DNA of 64,000 nt. Origin: Hyphomicrobiales bacterium. GTDB lineage: Bacteria > Pseudomonadota > Alphaproteobacteria > Rhizobiales > Rhizobiaceae. The notes below the pieces were generated by a model. It saw nothing but the letters and a program-made list of their open reading frames with translations, ran no database searches and had not been told where the DNA came from. Every line of letters starts with the position of its first letter. Positions within the stretch are counted from its first letter, which is position 1. Positions 27,222-35,344 of the stretch are shown here, in pieces. The position numbers and the translations under genes are program-made. The stretch spans positions 62,001-126,000 of the forward strand of contig UCGV01000005.1 in assembly GCA_900471925.1 (NCBI GenBank), given 5' to 3'.

Positions 27222-27239
27222 CCGTAATCCGGATCTTGC

Positions 27240-28754
27240 TCAGCTCTTCAGCTTGGACCGGTACATTTCGACATAGTCGTCCGGGCGGGCGGCGAAGTCG
27301 AGGCGGTTGCTGACACCATAGATAGCCGGCAGATACCAGAGATAGATCCAGGGGCACTCGTCCCAGATGAAGGTTTCCGCCTTGGTCAGCAGCTCCTTGC
27401 GCTTGCCTTCGTCAAGCTCCACAGAGGCCGACTTTACCAGCTTGTCGTAGTCGGCATTGTTGTAGCCGTTCGAATTGTCCACCGCGTCGCTGGTGAGGAT
27501 GACCAGTTCCACCGACGGATTGATGAGCGAAGCCCAGCCGTAATAATAGATACCCTTGAAGGCCTTCTCCTTGAGCATCTGCGTGAACTGGCCGGTTTCA
27601 TAGGCTTCGAGCTGCGGCTTCAGGCCGATCGCTTCGAGATAGGCGGCAATCGTTTCCGACACTTCCTTGGCGCCGGGATATTTGCCATATGCAACCGGAA
27701 TTTCGAAACCGGTCTGGCCGGCTTCCTTCAGAAGCGCTGTGGCCTTGTCGGGATCATAGGTAAAAGGCTTCAGGCTGGGATTGTTGTTCGGCGGATTGAC
27801 GATCGAGGCGAGCGGCTTGGTCATGCCATGCTGGAGCGTTTCGATCATGGTCGCGACATCAACGGCATAGTTCAGCGCCTGGCGCACGCGCTTGTCCTTG
27901 AGCGGGTCGATGCCGGTGAAGGAAATGCCCATGTGCATCTTGCGCAGGCCGTTGACGGCAACAACGGTCGAACGGTCCGACTTGGCAAGTTCCGCCGTAT
28001 CGGGCGTCAGGCCGACGGCGACGTCCACGCTGCCTGCCTTGAGCTCGTTGACGCGAGAAGAGAGTTCCGGAATATCGCGGAAGATGACGTCCTTGATGGT
28101 GGGCTCGCCGTTCCAGTGGTTCGGATTTGCCTTCAGCACGACGCGATCGCCCTGCTTCCACTCGACGAAGGTATAGGGACCGGAGCCGATCGGATTGGCG
28201 CCGACGACATCAGGCGCGGTGTTCTTCAGATAGGCGGGAGCGCCGATGAAGGCTTCTTCCAGCCAGTAGAGCATGTTGATCGTCGGCTCGCTCGTCACCA
28301 GATCCACGGTCAAGGGATCGACGACATCGACAGACTTCAGATTCGTCTGCGGCCAGAGCTGGCTCTCGGCATTGTAGGGCGAAACGTTCATGCGCTCGAA
28401 ATTGAACTTCACTGCGGCGGCATCGAAAGCTTCGCCGTTGCTGAATTTCACATCCGGACGCAGCTTGAAGCGCCAACGGGTCGGCTCGGCCTGCTCCCAG
28501 CTGAGCGCCAGGCGCGGCTCATGCGAACCGTCGGCATTGCGTCGCACCAGGCTGTCAAAGACCGACCATACAACGCTACCGATCGGATGATTGTTGCGGA
28601 TGAGATGCGGATCGAGCGTCGAAACGTCTTCTTCAGAAGCGATGACGACGGGAGCGGCCTGCGCAAAGGCCATTTTCGGAAGCCCCATAAGGACTGCGAG
28701 GGCTGCTGCTCCCTGGCCGAGCTGGCGCCTGGTGAGAATTGGACCTGATGTCAT
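27240..28754 (-). CDS. ABC importer substrate-binding protein, family 5 (dipeptide type)
   Basis: A 504-residue periplasmic protein. The N-terminus MTSGPILTRRQLGQG then AAALAVLMGLPKMAFA is a signal sequence with a twin-arginine-like TRRQL motif, so Tat export is possible. The mature part starts APVVIASEEDVSTLDP and shows SBP_bac_5 features such as WRFKLRPDVKFSNGEAFDA and DKRVRQALNYAVDV. Such proteins bind peptides, opines, nickel or sugars. It heads the transporter operon, with a likely DeoR site 72 nt upstream. Next to sugar kinase/SIS genes, a glycated amino acid or amide is a plausible ligand, which is inference. Confidence 0.92.
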   Translation of the reverse strand: MTSGPILTRRQLGQGAAALAVLMGLPKMAFAQAAPVVIASEEDVSTLDPHLIRNNHPIGSVVWSVFDSLVRRNADGSHEPRLALSWEQAEPTRWRFKLRPDVKFSNGEAFDAAAVKFNFERMNVSPYNAESQLWPQTNLKSVDVVDPLTVDLVTSEPTINMLYWLEEAFIGAPAYLKNTAPDVVGANPIGSGPYTFVEWKQGDRVVLKANPNHWNGEPTIKDVIFRDIPELSSRVNELKAGSVDVAVGLTPDTAELAKSDRSTVVAVNGLRKMHMGISFTGIDPLKDKRVRQALNYAVDVATMIETLQHGMTKPLASIVNPPNNNPSLKPFTYDPDKATALLKEAGQTGFEIPVAYGKYPGAKEVSETIAAYLEAIGLKPQLEAYETGQFTQMLKEKAFKGIYYYGWASLINPSVELVILTSDAVDNSNGYNNADYDKLVKSASVELDEGKRKELLTKAETFIWDECPWIYLWYLPAIYGVSNRLDFAARPDDYVEMYRSKLKS

Positions 28755-28825
28755 GTATTGGTTCCCTTTTCTTTCTGTCTGTTCCCATCACCGATGCTTG
28801 CGCCTTTTCTTCTTTTTGACAATGG

Positions 28826-28840
28826 AATTTTTTCGAAAGT
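28826..28840. promoter_or_regulatory. DeoR operator candidate before peptide-type ABC operon
   Basis: AATTTTTTCGAAAGT resembles the repeats at 29723-29735 and 29747-29760 in the DeoR/SIS promoter region (consensus ATTTTTC(G)AAAAxT). It lies 72 nt before the binding-protein start. Shared sites would tie the importer and catabolic genes to one regulator. Confidence 0.5.
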
Positions 28841-28908
28841 TGCTGCGACGTAATTTCACTAACACAAATGCTGGCCATAAAAGCGGCATTTCGCAGCATC
28901 GCTGCCTA

Positions 28909-29682
28909 TCACGCGGTCAGCACCTGTAGGCCCTCCGCCTCGAAATGACGAAGCGACTCCGGCGCCGCCTCGCTGTCGGTCACCAGGAGATCGGCGCTTT
29001 GAAGATCGACGATACGGGCACTGCCGACATGGCCGATCTTGCTGTGATCGGCGAGGAAGACGCATCGGCTGGCGGCCGCGATCATCGCCTTCTCGACTTC
29101 CGCTTCCTCCCAGCTACCGGTCGTAAAACCTTTGCGAACATCTATCCCGGTGCAGGAAACATAGGCCGTGTCAGCATTCAGCTGCTCGATTATCAGTGTC
29201 GAAAACGGTGCTGTCAGAGAGCGCTGGACACCGCGCAGGGTGCCGCCGGTAACGACCACGCGGACACCGGGATGATCCGCAAGCGCCAGTGCGACATCGA
29301 GAGCATTGGTGACAACCGCTACATCGTTCAATGACTTGGACAGAGACCGGGCAAAGGCGAGTGCCGTGCTGCCGGCATCAATCATGATCGTCTCGCCATC
29401 GCGCACCAGTGCTGAAGCGGCCTTGGCGATACGCTGCTTTTCTTCGGTGAAGGCCTGGCTTGCCAGATGGATCGGTCGCTCGAAGCGTGCGGCCCGAACG
29501 GCGAGCGCCCCACCCCGGATGCGCCTGAGAACCTGCTGCCGTTCCAACAGTTCCAGATCGTTCCGGATCGTCACCACCGATACCCGCAGCTTGTCTGCGA
29601 GGTCCATGACAGAGACTTTGCCATCGGCTTCCAGCAGTTCGAGAATCTGTCCGTGCCGCCCCAGCGCGTTGAGTGCTGCCAC
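28909..29682 (-). CDS. DeoR-family transcriptional regulator
   Basis: A 257-residue protein. The N-terminal DeoR winged helix covers residues about 8-60 (HGQILELLEADGKVSVMDLA, DKLRVSVVTIRNDLELLE, LRRIRGGAL). A C-terminal phosphosugar-sensor domain has TIMIDAGSTALAFARSL and VVVTGGTLRG, the usual sugar-phosphate-binding loops, and ends with FLADHSKIG. The GTG at 29682 was chosen because GGGAGG lies 5 nt upstream. It is divergent from the SIS gene and sits before the transporter operon, both preceded by the same AT-rich repeats. It probably represses both until a sugar phosphate accumulates. Confidence 0.9.
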   Translation of the reverse strand: MAALNALGRHGQILELLEADGKVSVMDLADKLRVSVVTIRNDLELLERQQVLRRIRGGALAVRAARFERPIHLASQAFTEEKQRIAKAASALVRDGETIMIDAGSTALAFARSLSKSLNDVAVVTNALDVALALADHPGVRVVVTGGTLRGVQRSLTAPFSTLIIEQLNADTAYVSCTGIDVRKGFTTGSWEEAEVEKAMIAAASRCVFLADHSKIGHVGSARIVDLQSADLLVTDSEAAPESLRHFEAEGLQVLTA

Positions 29683-29722
29683 TTTTCCCTCCCTTTTCAG
29701 ACTGCCCAAAAATTGTTCTCAC

Positions 29723-29762
29723 ATTTTTCAAAATTGAGCCATCGAAATTTTTCGAAAATTTT
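29723..29762. promoter_or_regulatory. Repeated DeoR operator candidates in divergent promoter
   Basis: Two related sites lie 24 bp apart: ATTTTTCAAAATT (29723-29735) and ATTTTTCGAAAATT (29747-29760). The second is part of a 10-bp tandem repeat, CGAAATTTTT then CGAAAATTTT (29743-29762). They lie between the divergent DeoR and SIS genes. The match at 28826 supports a real operator motif. Confidence 0.55.
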
Positions 29763-29815
29763 CCTTGCCTGAAGAAAGGACAATCGTCAGTGTCTCCGCA
29801 GTTAGGAGTTTTACG

Positions 29816-30943
29816 ATGAACGATACACCCGCCACTCAGCCTCACATGCTTGTCGACATCCTGCGACAGGCCGAAGTCCTCTCGGCCCTGTTGACCCGAC
29901 ATGCCGAATTTGCGGCCATCGGCGCCGAACATCTCGTGCCGGGGGAAAACGGCGGCGTTTATGCCTTCGGCTGCGGCGACGGCTGGTTTGCCGCGCGTGC
30001 CGTTGCTGATGTCGCCCGCGCTGCTTTCGACATGCCGGTCGAGGGCGTCACTAGCCTCGAATTCCTGCTCTCAAAAACCCGCCCTGTCGGAAGCGTTGAC
30101 CGTGCGGTTGCGATTTCCATGTCGGGCACGGTCGACCGGACCATCGCTGCTGCTGCACGCATTCGTGAGGCCGGCGGTCGCTATGTGGCACTGACGAATG
30201 AGGGCGGCGCACAGATGGGTGCGGCCGCCAACGCAGTAGCTTCGCTGCGGATCGACGACATTGCCCCGTTCCTGACAGGCACCACGCGCTACAGCGGCAC
30301 GATCCTCGGGATGATGATGCTGATTGAGGGTGCGGCGAAAGCCGCCGGCCGCAACATCAACGCCAGCTGCCTTGGCCCTGAAATCGCCCAACTGCTCGAA
30401 AAGACGATCCCAACCACCCTCGACATTTGCGGCGACCAGCTTCCCGGCATCTGTCTGGACGTGCTTTCCGCCGGCATTGGCGGAGTGCGCATTCTCGGTG
30501 CTGGCTCGGAATGGGCAACGGCGGATTATGGCGCGGCCAAGCTGGTCAAGGTGATCCAGGCACCAGTCTGGAGCAGCGAGATCGAAGAGTTCGCCCATAG
30601 CCTTTTCTGGTCGAGCCGTCAGGATGAACTCGTGGTCCTGCTCGCATCGACCCCGGAAGTGACGAAACTCGCTTCCAACACCGCGACCGCGCTGGCTCAC
30701 GCCGGTATGAGAACGCTGGCGATCGAAACAGCAGGCATTCCTGTCGAGGGCGCCACCTATCGCATCAGCCTACCGGAGACCCCTGCATGGCTTGCGCCGC
30801 TTCTGATGCCTGCGCCGCTGCAGATGCTCGCCTATTCCATGGCGATGGCCAGCGGCTACGATCCGAACCTCAGCCAGGATCAGGCTGATCCCGGCCGCTT
30901 CCTTGCAGCACAGCTTCTCAGCCGTCGCTGCGAACTCACCTGA
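29816..30943 (+). CDS. SIS-domain protein 1 (phosphosugar isomerase/deglycase-like)
   Basis: A 375-residue protein with two SIS folds, like the isomerase half of GlmS and the FrlB/FraB deglycases. The first half has AFGCGDGWFAARAVADV and ISMSGTVDRTIAAAARI as phosphosugar-binding loops; the second has RILGAGSEWATADYGAAKL and the motif IEEFAHSLFW (Glu/His about 257-261), where GlmS and FraB relatives place catalytic residues. The start is the ATG at 29816 behind TTAGGAG. It is the first catabolic gene downstream of the DeoR-controlled promoter. Whether it isomerises an amino-sugar phosphate or deglycates a phosphorylated Amadori compound cannot be decided. Confidence 0.82.
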   Translation: MNDTPATQPHMLVDILRQAEVLSALLTRHAEFAAIGAEHLVPGENGGVYAFGCGDGWFAARAVADVARAAFDMPVEGVTSLEFLLSKTRPVGSVDRAVAISMSGTVDRTIAAAARIREAGGRYVALTNEGGAQMGAAANAVASLRIDDIAPFLTGTTRYSGTILGMMMLIEGAAKAAGRNINASCLGPEIAQLLEKTIPTTLDICGDQLPGICLDVLSAGIGGVRILGAGSEWATADYGAAKLVKVIQAPVWSSEIEEFAHSLFWSSRQDELVVLLASTPEVTKLASNTATALAHAGMRTLAIETAGIPVEGATYRISLPETPAWLAPLLMPAPLQMLAYSMAMASGYDPNLSQDQADPGRFLAAQLLSRRCELT

Positions 30944-30965
30944 TCTTCATGCCGGAATTTGCGCG

Positions 30966-32147
30966 ATGACCCAACAATTCGTCACCCCTCTCCTTTCGCC
31001 GGACTCCCCGCTCGACGCGCATTCGCGCCAGCTTGTCGAGGCGCTATTCGAAAAGGAAGCGCGCCTTATGGACGCGCTGCCGACCGATGATCCGCTGGAC
31101 GAAAAGCGCCGTCGCCGCGTCGAGTTGACCCGTGTGGAAATTCTCGGGCAGCCGGATGCGATCCGCAACACGCTATCCGAAGAACGCGAGGCGACGAAGG
31201 CCACCGCGGCAGTGTTCGCTACGGCCGGCATCCGCCGGATCGTGATGACGGGCTGCGGCGATTCCCTTGCCGTCATGGTCGGCGCGCGGCTGTTTTTCGA
31301 GGAATTGCTGGGCATTCCCGTCGAACCCATTCAGGCGCTCGATTATGCCTACTATGCCAGCCGCACGAGCGGTCCCGATACGCTCGTCATCACGCTGAGT
31401 TCCAGCGGAACGACGACCCGCACCGTCGAAGCCATGCTGATTGCCCGCTCGCTCGGTGCGCGCACGCTGGCGCTCAGCAATACGCCAGGCTCGGCCTTGA
31501 TGGTGGAATCCGATCGCGGCCTCATGGTCCGCGCGGAACGCAAGGGCTGGCCGACACAGGCGAGCACGGCAGCGCTGGCATTGCTCTGCCAGTTCGCGCT
31601 CGACTGGGCGAGAGCCGCGGGCCGCAAGCCCGAACTGGTCGACGCATGGCAGAAGGCGCTCGATGCCGTTCCTCAGCAGATTGCCGACGTCATCGAGACG
31701 CATGAGCCTGCCATCAAGGCTATCGCCGAACGCGAGCGCGACCGGTCGATCTACCTTTACGCTGCCGGTGGACCTTCCTATGCCGGGGCCATGTTCGGCT
31801 CAGCCAAGGTCAAGGAGTGTTCTCCCGACCAGGGCATTGCCATTCCGCTCGAAGAATTCCATCACTACAATACCCAGAAGGAAGGCGATCCGCTGTTCCT
31901 CATCGCACCGGCCGGATTCTCGGTCTGCCGGGCACGCGACACAGCTTTCGAAGGAAAGCGGTGGAAAGGCCAGATCTACAGCATCGTTACGGAGGCTGAG
32001 ACCATGCTCGACCCATATTCCGACGAGGTCCTTCGTCTGCCCGCCATGCCGGAGAGCCTGGCACCCCTCGTCTATTCCGTGCCGGTCCAGCTCTTTGCCT
32101 TTCATGTCGCCATGGCGAAGTTTCACCTTGCGGAAAGCGGGAGCTGA
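30966..32147 (+). CDS. SIS-domain protein 2 (FrlB/GlmS-like)
   Basis: A 393-residue double-SIS protein. TGCGDSLAVMVGARLFFEE, then VITLSSSGTTTRTVEAM, is the classical SIS phosphosugar loop. In the second fold, LYAAGGPSYAGAMFGSAKV leads to PLEEFHHYNTQKEGD, with the Glu-Phe-X-His motif at about residues 296-300. It is related to, but clearly diverged from, SIS protein 1 encoded 22 bp upstream. Paired SIS enzymes occur in glucoselysine/fructoselysine pathways, where each acts on a different glycated phosphate. The ribosome binding site is weak (CGGAA), and translation may be partly coupled to the upstream gene. Confidence 0.85.
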   Translation: MTQQFVTPLLSPDSPLDAHSRQLVEALFEKEARLMDALPTDDPLDEKRRRRVELTRVEILGQPDAIRNTLSEEREATKATAAVFATAGIRRIVMTGCGDSLAVMVGARLFFEELLGIPVEPIQALDYAYYASRTSGPDTLVITLSSSGTTTRTVEAMLIARSLGARTLALSNTPGSALMVESDRGLMVRAERKGWPTQASTAALALLCQFALDWARAAGRKPELVDAWQKALDAVPQQIADVIETHEPAIKAIAERERDRSIYLYAAGGPSYAGAMFGSAKVKECSPDQGIAIPLEEFHHYNTQKEGDPLFLIAPAGFSVCRARDTAFEGKRWKGQIYSIVTEAETMLDPYSDEVLRLPAMPESLAPLVYSVPVQLFAFHVAMAKFHLAESGS

Positions 32148-32153
32148 GCAAAC

Positions 32154-33065
32154 GTGTCAACGCCTCCCCGCCTGATTTGCCTGGGCAATCTGACACTCGA
32201 TGATGTCGTCCTTCCGGACGGGACAGAAAAACCTGGCTGCACCGGAGGCGACGCCCTATACGCCTGCCTCGCCGCCCGGTTCCTCGAACCCAACGTCGAG
32301 ATGGTCGCGCCGATTGGGCAGGACTGGCCGGACGCCGTCAACCGCCAGATCGAAGCCGCCGGGCTTTCGGCACTTGGATTGACAGCGCGAGACCTGGCTT
32401 CGCTGCACAATCGCATTGACTATCATGCCGATGGCAGCCGGACCTGGACGCTCTACAATGGCGAGGAAGCGTTCCATGCGCTTTCTCCCCTTCCGAACGA
32501 TATTCCGGCCGAATGGCGAAAAGCCGAAGCCTTCATGGTGCTCGCCATGACGCTGGAGGCGCAGGTCGAGCTTGTCGAAACGCTGAAGCGCGATAGCACC
32601 GCCGTCGTCGCTCTCGATCCGCAAGAGGATTATATCGCCGGCAACGAGGTAGCCCTTCGCAAGCTGATCGGCAATTGCGATATTTTCCTGCCAAGCGCCG
32701 AAGAAGTCCGGCGCTTGCTGCGCCACGATGACTGGGCGAGTGCCGCGCGCAGCTTCGCCGAACTCGGGCCTGGCATCGTCGTCGTCAAGCTCGGCGAGGA
32801 GGGCAGCCTCATTTATGAGCGCAGCGAGGATCGTATTATCCGCGTGCCTGCCCATCCTGCCACCGTTATCGATACGACCGGTGCCGGCGACAGTTTCTGC
32901 GGCGCTTTCATGGCCGCCTTTCTGCAGGACAGAAGCGATCTCGAAACCGCGGCGCGCGCCGGCAGTGTCGCCGCCTCATTCACGGTCGCAGGCTATGGCG
33001 TCGATCCACTCTTTGCGACGACCGCCGAGCAGGTACGGCAACGTCTCGCCGAGTGGCGATCTTAG
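32154..33065 (+). CDS. PfkB-family sugar kinase
   Basis: A 303-residue ribokinase/PfkB-fold kinase. The N-terminal LICLGNLTLDDVVLPDG and GCTGGDALYACLAARFL hold the substrate-binding Asp and the conserved Gly-Gly. The C-terminal signature DTTGAGDSFCGAFMAAF is at 240-256, with the catalytic base Asp246. It transfers phosphate from ATP to a sugar or sugar conjugate. The start is a GTG at 32154 with GGGAG upstream, only 6 nt after the SIS stop. Following two SIS genes, it resembles the FrlD/FraD fructosamine kinases that precede SIS deglycases in the pathway. Confidence 0.88.
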   Translation: MSTPPRLICLGNLTLDDVVLPDGTEKPGCTGGDALYACLAARFLEPNVEMVAPIGQDWPDAVNRQIEAAGLSALGLTARDLASLHNRIDYHADGSRTWTLYNGEEAFHALSPLPNDIPAEWRKAEAFMVLAMTLEAQVELVETLKRDSTAVVALDPQEDYIAGNEVALRKLIGNCDIFLPSAEEVRRLLRHDDWASAARSFAELGPGIVVVKLGEEGSLIYERSEDRIIRVPAHPATVIDTTGAGDSFCGAFMAAFLQDRSDLETAARAGSVAASFTVAGYGVDPLFATTAEQVRQRLAEWRS

Positions 33066-33073
33066 GAGCGACG

Positions 33074-33802
33074 ATGCGCATCGAGATCATCAATCCCAAT
33101 ACGACACGGACTTTTACGGAGCGCCTGCGGTTGAGCGCCCTGTCCGTCGCCGCCGATGGTACGGAGATTCTTGCCGTCAATCCCCATACCGGCGCAGCTT
33201 CTATCGAGAGCCATTCCGAAGAAGCGCTCGGCGCGCTCGGTGTCATGGAACTGGTGACGCGCGGCGAGGCCGATGGCATCGATGGCTATGTGATCGCCTG
33301 TTTCGGCGATACCGGTCTTCACCAGGCGCGCGAGATTGCCAGAGGCCCCGTCGTCGGCATGACGGAAGCAGCTCTTTTCACCGCCGCCATGCTTGCCTGG
33401 CGTTTCTCGATCGTGACGCTGCCCCCGCGTACCCGTGCCCATTCGGCGCGTGTGCTGCATGAAACCGGGCTGTCGCATCGCTGCACGCTTCGTGCCGTCG
33501 AAGTGCCGGTTCTGGATCTCGAGGACGAGATAGCCGCAAGCTATCCAATCATTGCCGCCGAGGCGCGTCGTGCGATCGAGGAAGACGCTGCCGAAGCAAT
33601 CATTCTCGGCTGCGCCGGACTGGTGGAGATCGTCGATCCGCTCAGCGCCGAGCTCGGCGTGCCCGTCATCGATGGGGTGCTTGCCGGCGTCAAATTGGCG
33701 GAAGGGCTGGTTGCTAGCAGACTGCGCACGTCCAAGCGCTCGACCTATGATTTTCCGGCATCGGGCTTTGCGATGCCCTCCATGCGCAGCCAGGAGACAT
33801 GA
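33074..33802 (+). CDS. Asp/Glu/hydantoin racemase-family protein (hydantoin/allantoin racemase-like)
   Basis: A 242-residue protein opening MRIEIINPNTTRTF, the hallmark start of hydantoin and allantoin racemases. The two catalytic cysteines are in IACFGD (Cys76) and LGCAGL (Cys180), both intact, so a two-base racemisation by cysteine pair is expected. It uses no cofactor and is cytoplasmic. TAGGAG precedes the ATG at 33074, and the stop is 1 nt from the amidohydrolase start. With the amidohydrolase and the PuuE-type gene that follow, it suggests a cyclic ureide or hydantoin-like intermediate; the true substrate is inferred. Confidence 0.87.
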   Translation: MRIEIINPNTTRTFTERLRLSALSVAADGTEILAVNPHTGAASIESHSEEALGALGVMELVTRGEADGIDGYVIACFGDTGLHQAREIARGPVVGMTEAALFTAAMLAWRFSIVTLPPRTRAHSARVLHETGLSHRCTLRAVEVPVLDLEDEIAASYPIIAAEARRAIEEDAAEAIILGCAGLVEIVDPLSAELGVPVIDGVLAGVKLAEGLVASRLRTSKRSTYDFPASGFAMPSMRSQET

Positions 33803-33803
33803 T

Positions 33804-35327
33804 ATGGCAACCCTCTTCAGGAACGTCAGGGTTTTCGACAACACGCTCACGGAAGGCGCCGGCAACGAGACTGATGTGCTGGTCGAAGGCAACCGCATCA
33901 AGGCGATCGGCACCGAGGCGACAAGGCTAGCACCTGCAGATGCCGATATCGTCGAAGGCAATGGCGATCTCCTGATCCCCGGTCTGATCAACGGCCACTT
34001 CCACTCGCCTGTCAACCACATGAAAGGCATGCTGCCGAGCCTGCCGCTCGAAATCTTCATGCTCTATGAATCGCCCGATATCGAGGTGCTTCGTCCCTCG
34101 CCGCGCGAAGCCTATGTTCGTACGATACTGGCGGCCATGGAGATGCTGCGCAACGGCACGACCGCGGTGCAGGACGACGCCTTTTTCGTGCCGTACCCAA
34201 CGCCTGAAATCATCGATGCGGTGATGCAGGCCTATCGCGATGTCGGCATTCGCGCCACCGTCGCGCTCGACCAGCCAGAACTGGCGGAACTCGACAAGCT
34301 GCCCTTCCTTGCCGATCTGCTGCCACAGGATATGCGCGCCGAACTCTCTGTTCCGCCGGCCTTCGGCCGGGAGGCGCTGCTTGGCTGCTATCGCCACCTC
34401 ATCGAGACCTGGCATGGCCAGGATGATGGTCGCCTTTCTGCCGCCGTCTCTTGCTCTGCGCCACAGCGCATCTCGCCCGACTACATGGGTGAACTCGATC
34501 AGCTGAGCCGCACGCATGATCTGCCCTTCTACGTGCATATGCTTGAGACCAAGCTGCAGCGCGTGCTGGCCGACGAGCAGCCGCGTTTCAAAGGCCGCTC
34601 GCTGGTGCGCTACACGGCCGATCTCGGCTTACTTTCGGAGCGCATGAACGTCATCCATGCGATCTGGATGGATGACGCGGATTACGACCTGATCGCCGAG
34701 GCCGGCACAAGCGTGGCGCATAACCCGATCAGCAACCTGCGTCTCGGCAGCGGCGTGATGCCATTCCGCCGGTTGCGCGACCGCGGCATCAATATCTGCC
34801 TCGGCACGGACGAGGCGATAGCCGACGATGCCGTCAATATGTGGTCCGTCGCCAAGCTGGCCGGCCTCATTCACAATATCGGCGGCCCGGACTACGACCG
34901 CTGGCCGGCTGCGACCGAAGTGCTCGACTGCCTGTTCAACGGCGGCGCACGCGCGATGCGGCGCGGTGCCGAACTGGGCTCGATCGAGCCCGGAAAGCTT
35001 GCCGATCTTGCTCTGGTCAAGCTCGACAGCCTGGCCTTCACGCCGCTCAACGATATCAAGCGGCAGCTCGTCTATTGCGAAAGCGGCAGCTCGGTGCGCC
35101 TCACCATGGTGGCCGGCCGCATCGTCTTCGATGGCGATCGGCTGACGCAGGTTGACGAGGCGGCCCTTCGCGCAGAGGCGCGCGACATTTTCCAATCCCG
35201 CCGGGGTTCGCTTGAGGCGGCGCGGCGTGAGGCCGACCGGTGGCTTCCATACTATCGGCAGATGATCGACAAGGCTGCCGCACGCAATATCGGCATGAAC
35301 CGGTGGCTTGGCTATGCCGGCCAATAA
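33804..35327 (+). CDS. Amidohydrolase (AtzB/TrzN/guanine-deaminase-like)
   Basis: A 507-residue metal-dependent hydrolase of the amidohydrolase superfamily. Metal ligands are visible at His65 and His67 (LINGHFHSP), His245 (FYVHMLET), His285 (NVIHAIW) and Asp336 (CLGTDEAIADD), with MLRNGTTAVQDD in between. This is the mononuclear pattern of deaminases and chlorohydrolases acting on C-N or C-Cl bonds of heterocycles. No signal peptide is seen. CAGGAG precedes the ATG. It is cotranscribed between the racemase and the deacetylase-type gene, so it may open or deaminate a nitrogen heterocycle released in this pathway. Confidence 0.88.
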   Translation: MATLFRNVRVFDNTLTEGAGNETDVLVEGNRIKAIGTEATRLAPADADIVEGNGDLLIPGLINGHFHSPVNHMKGMLPSLPLEIFMLYESPDIEVLRPSPREAYVRTILAAMEMLRNGTTAVQDDAFFVPYPTPEIIDAVMQAYRDVGIRATVALDQPELAELDKLPFLADLLPQDMRAELSVPPAFGREALLGCYRHLIETWHGQDDGRLSAAVSCSAPQRISPDYMGELDQLSRTHDLPFYVHMLETKLQRVLADEQPRFKGRSLVRYTADLGLLSERMNVIHAIWMDDADYDLIAEAGTSVAHNPISNLRLGSGVMPFRRLRDRGINICLGTDEAIADDAVNMWSVAKLAGLIHNIGGPDYDRWPAATEVLDCLFNGGARAMRRGAELGSIEPGKLADLALVKLDSLAFTPLNDIKRQLVYCESGSSVRLTMVAGRIVFDGDRLTQVDEAALRAEARDIFQSRRGSLEAARREADRWLPYYRQMIDKAAARNIGMNRWLGYAGQ

Positions 35328-35344
35328 TTGAAAGGTGCCCGCTT

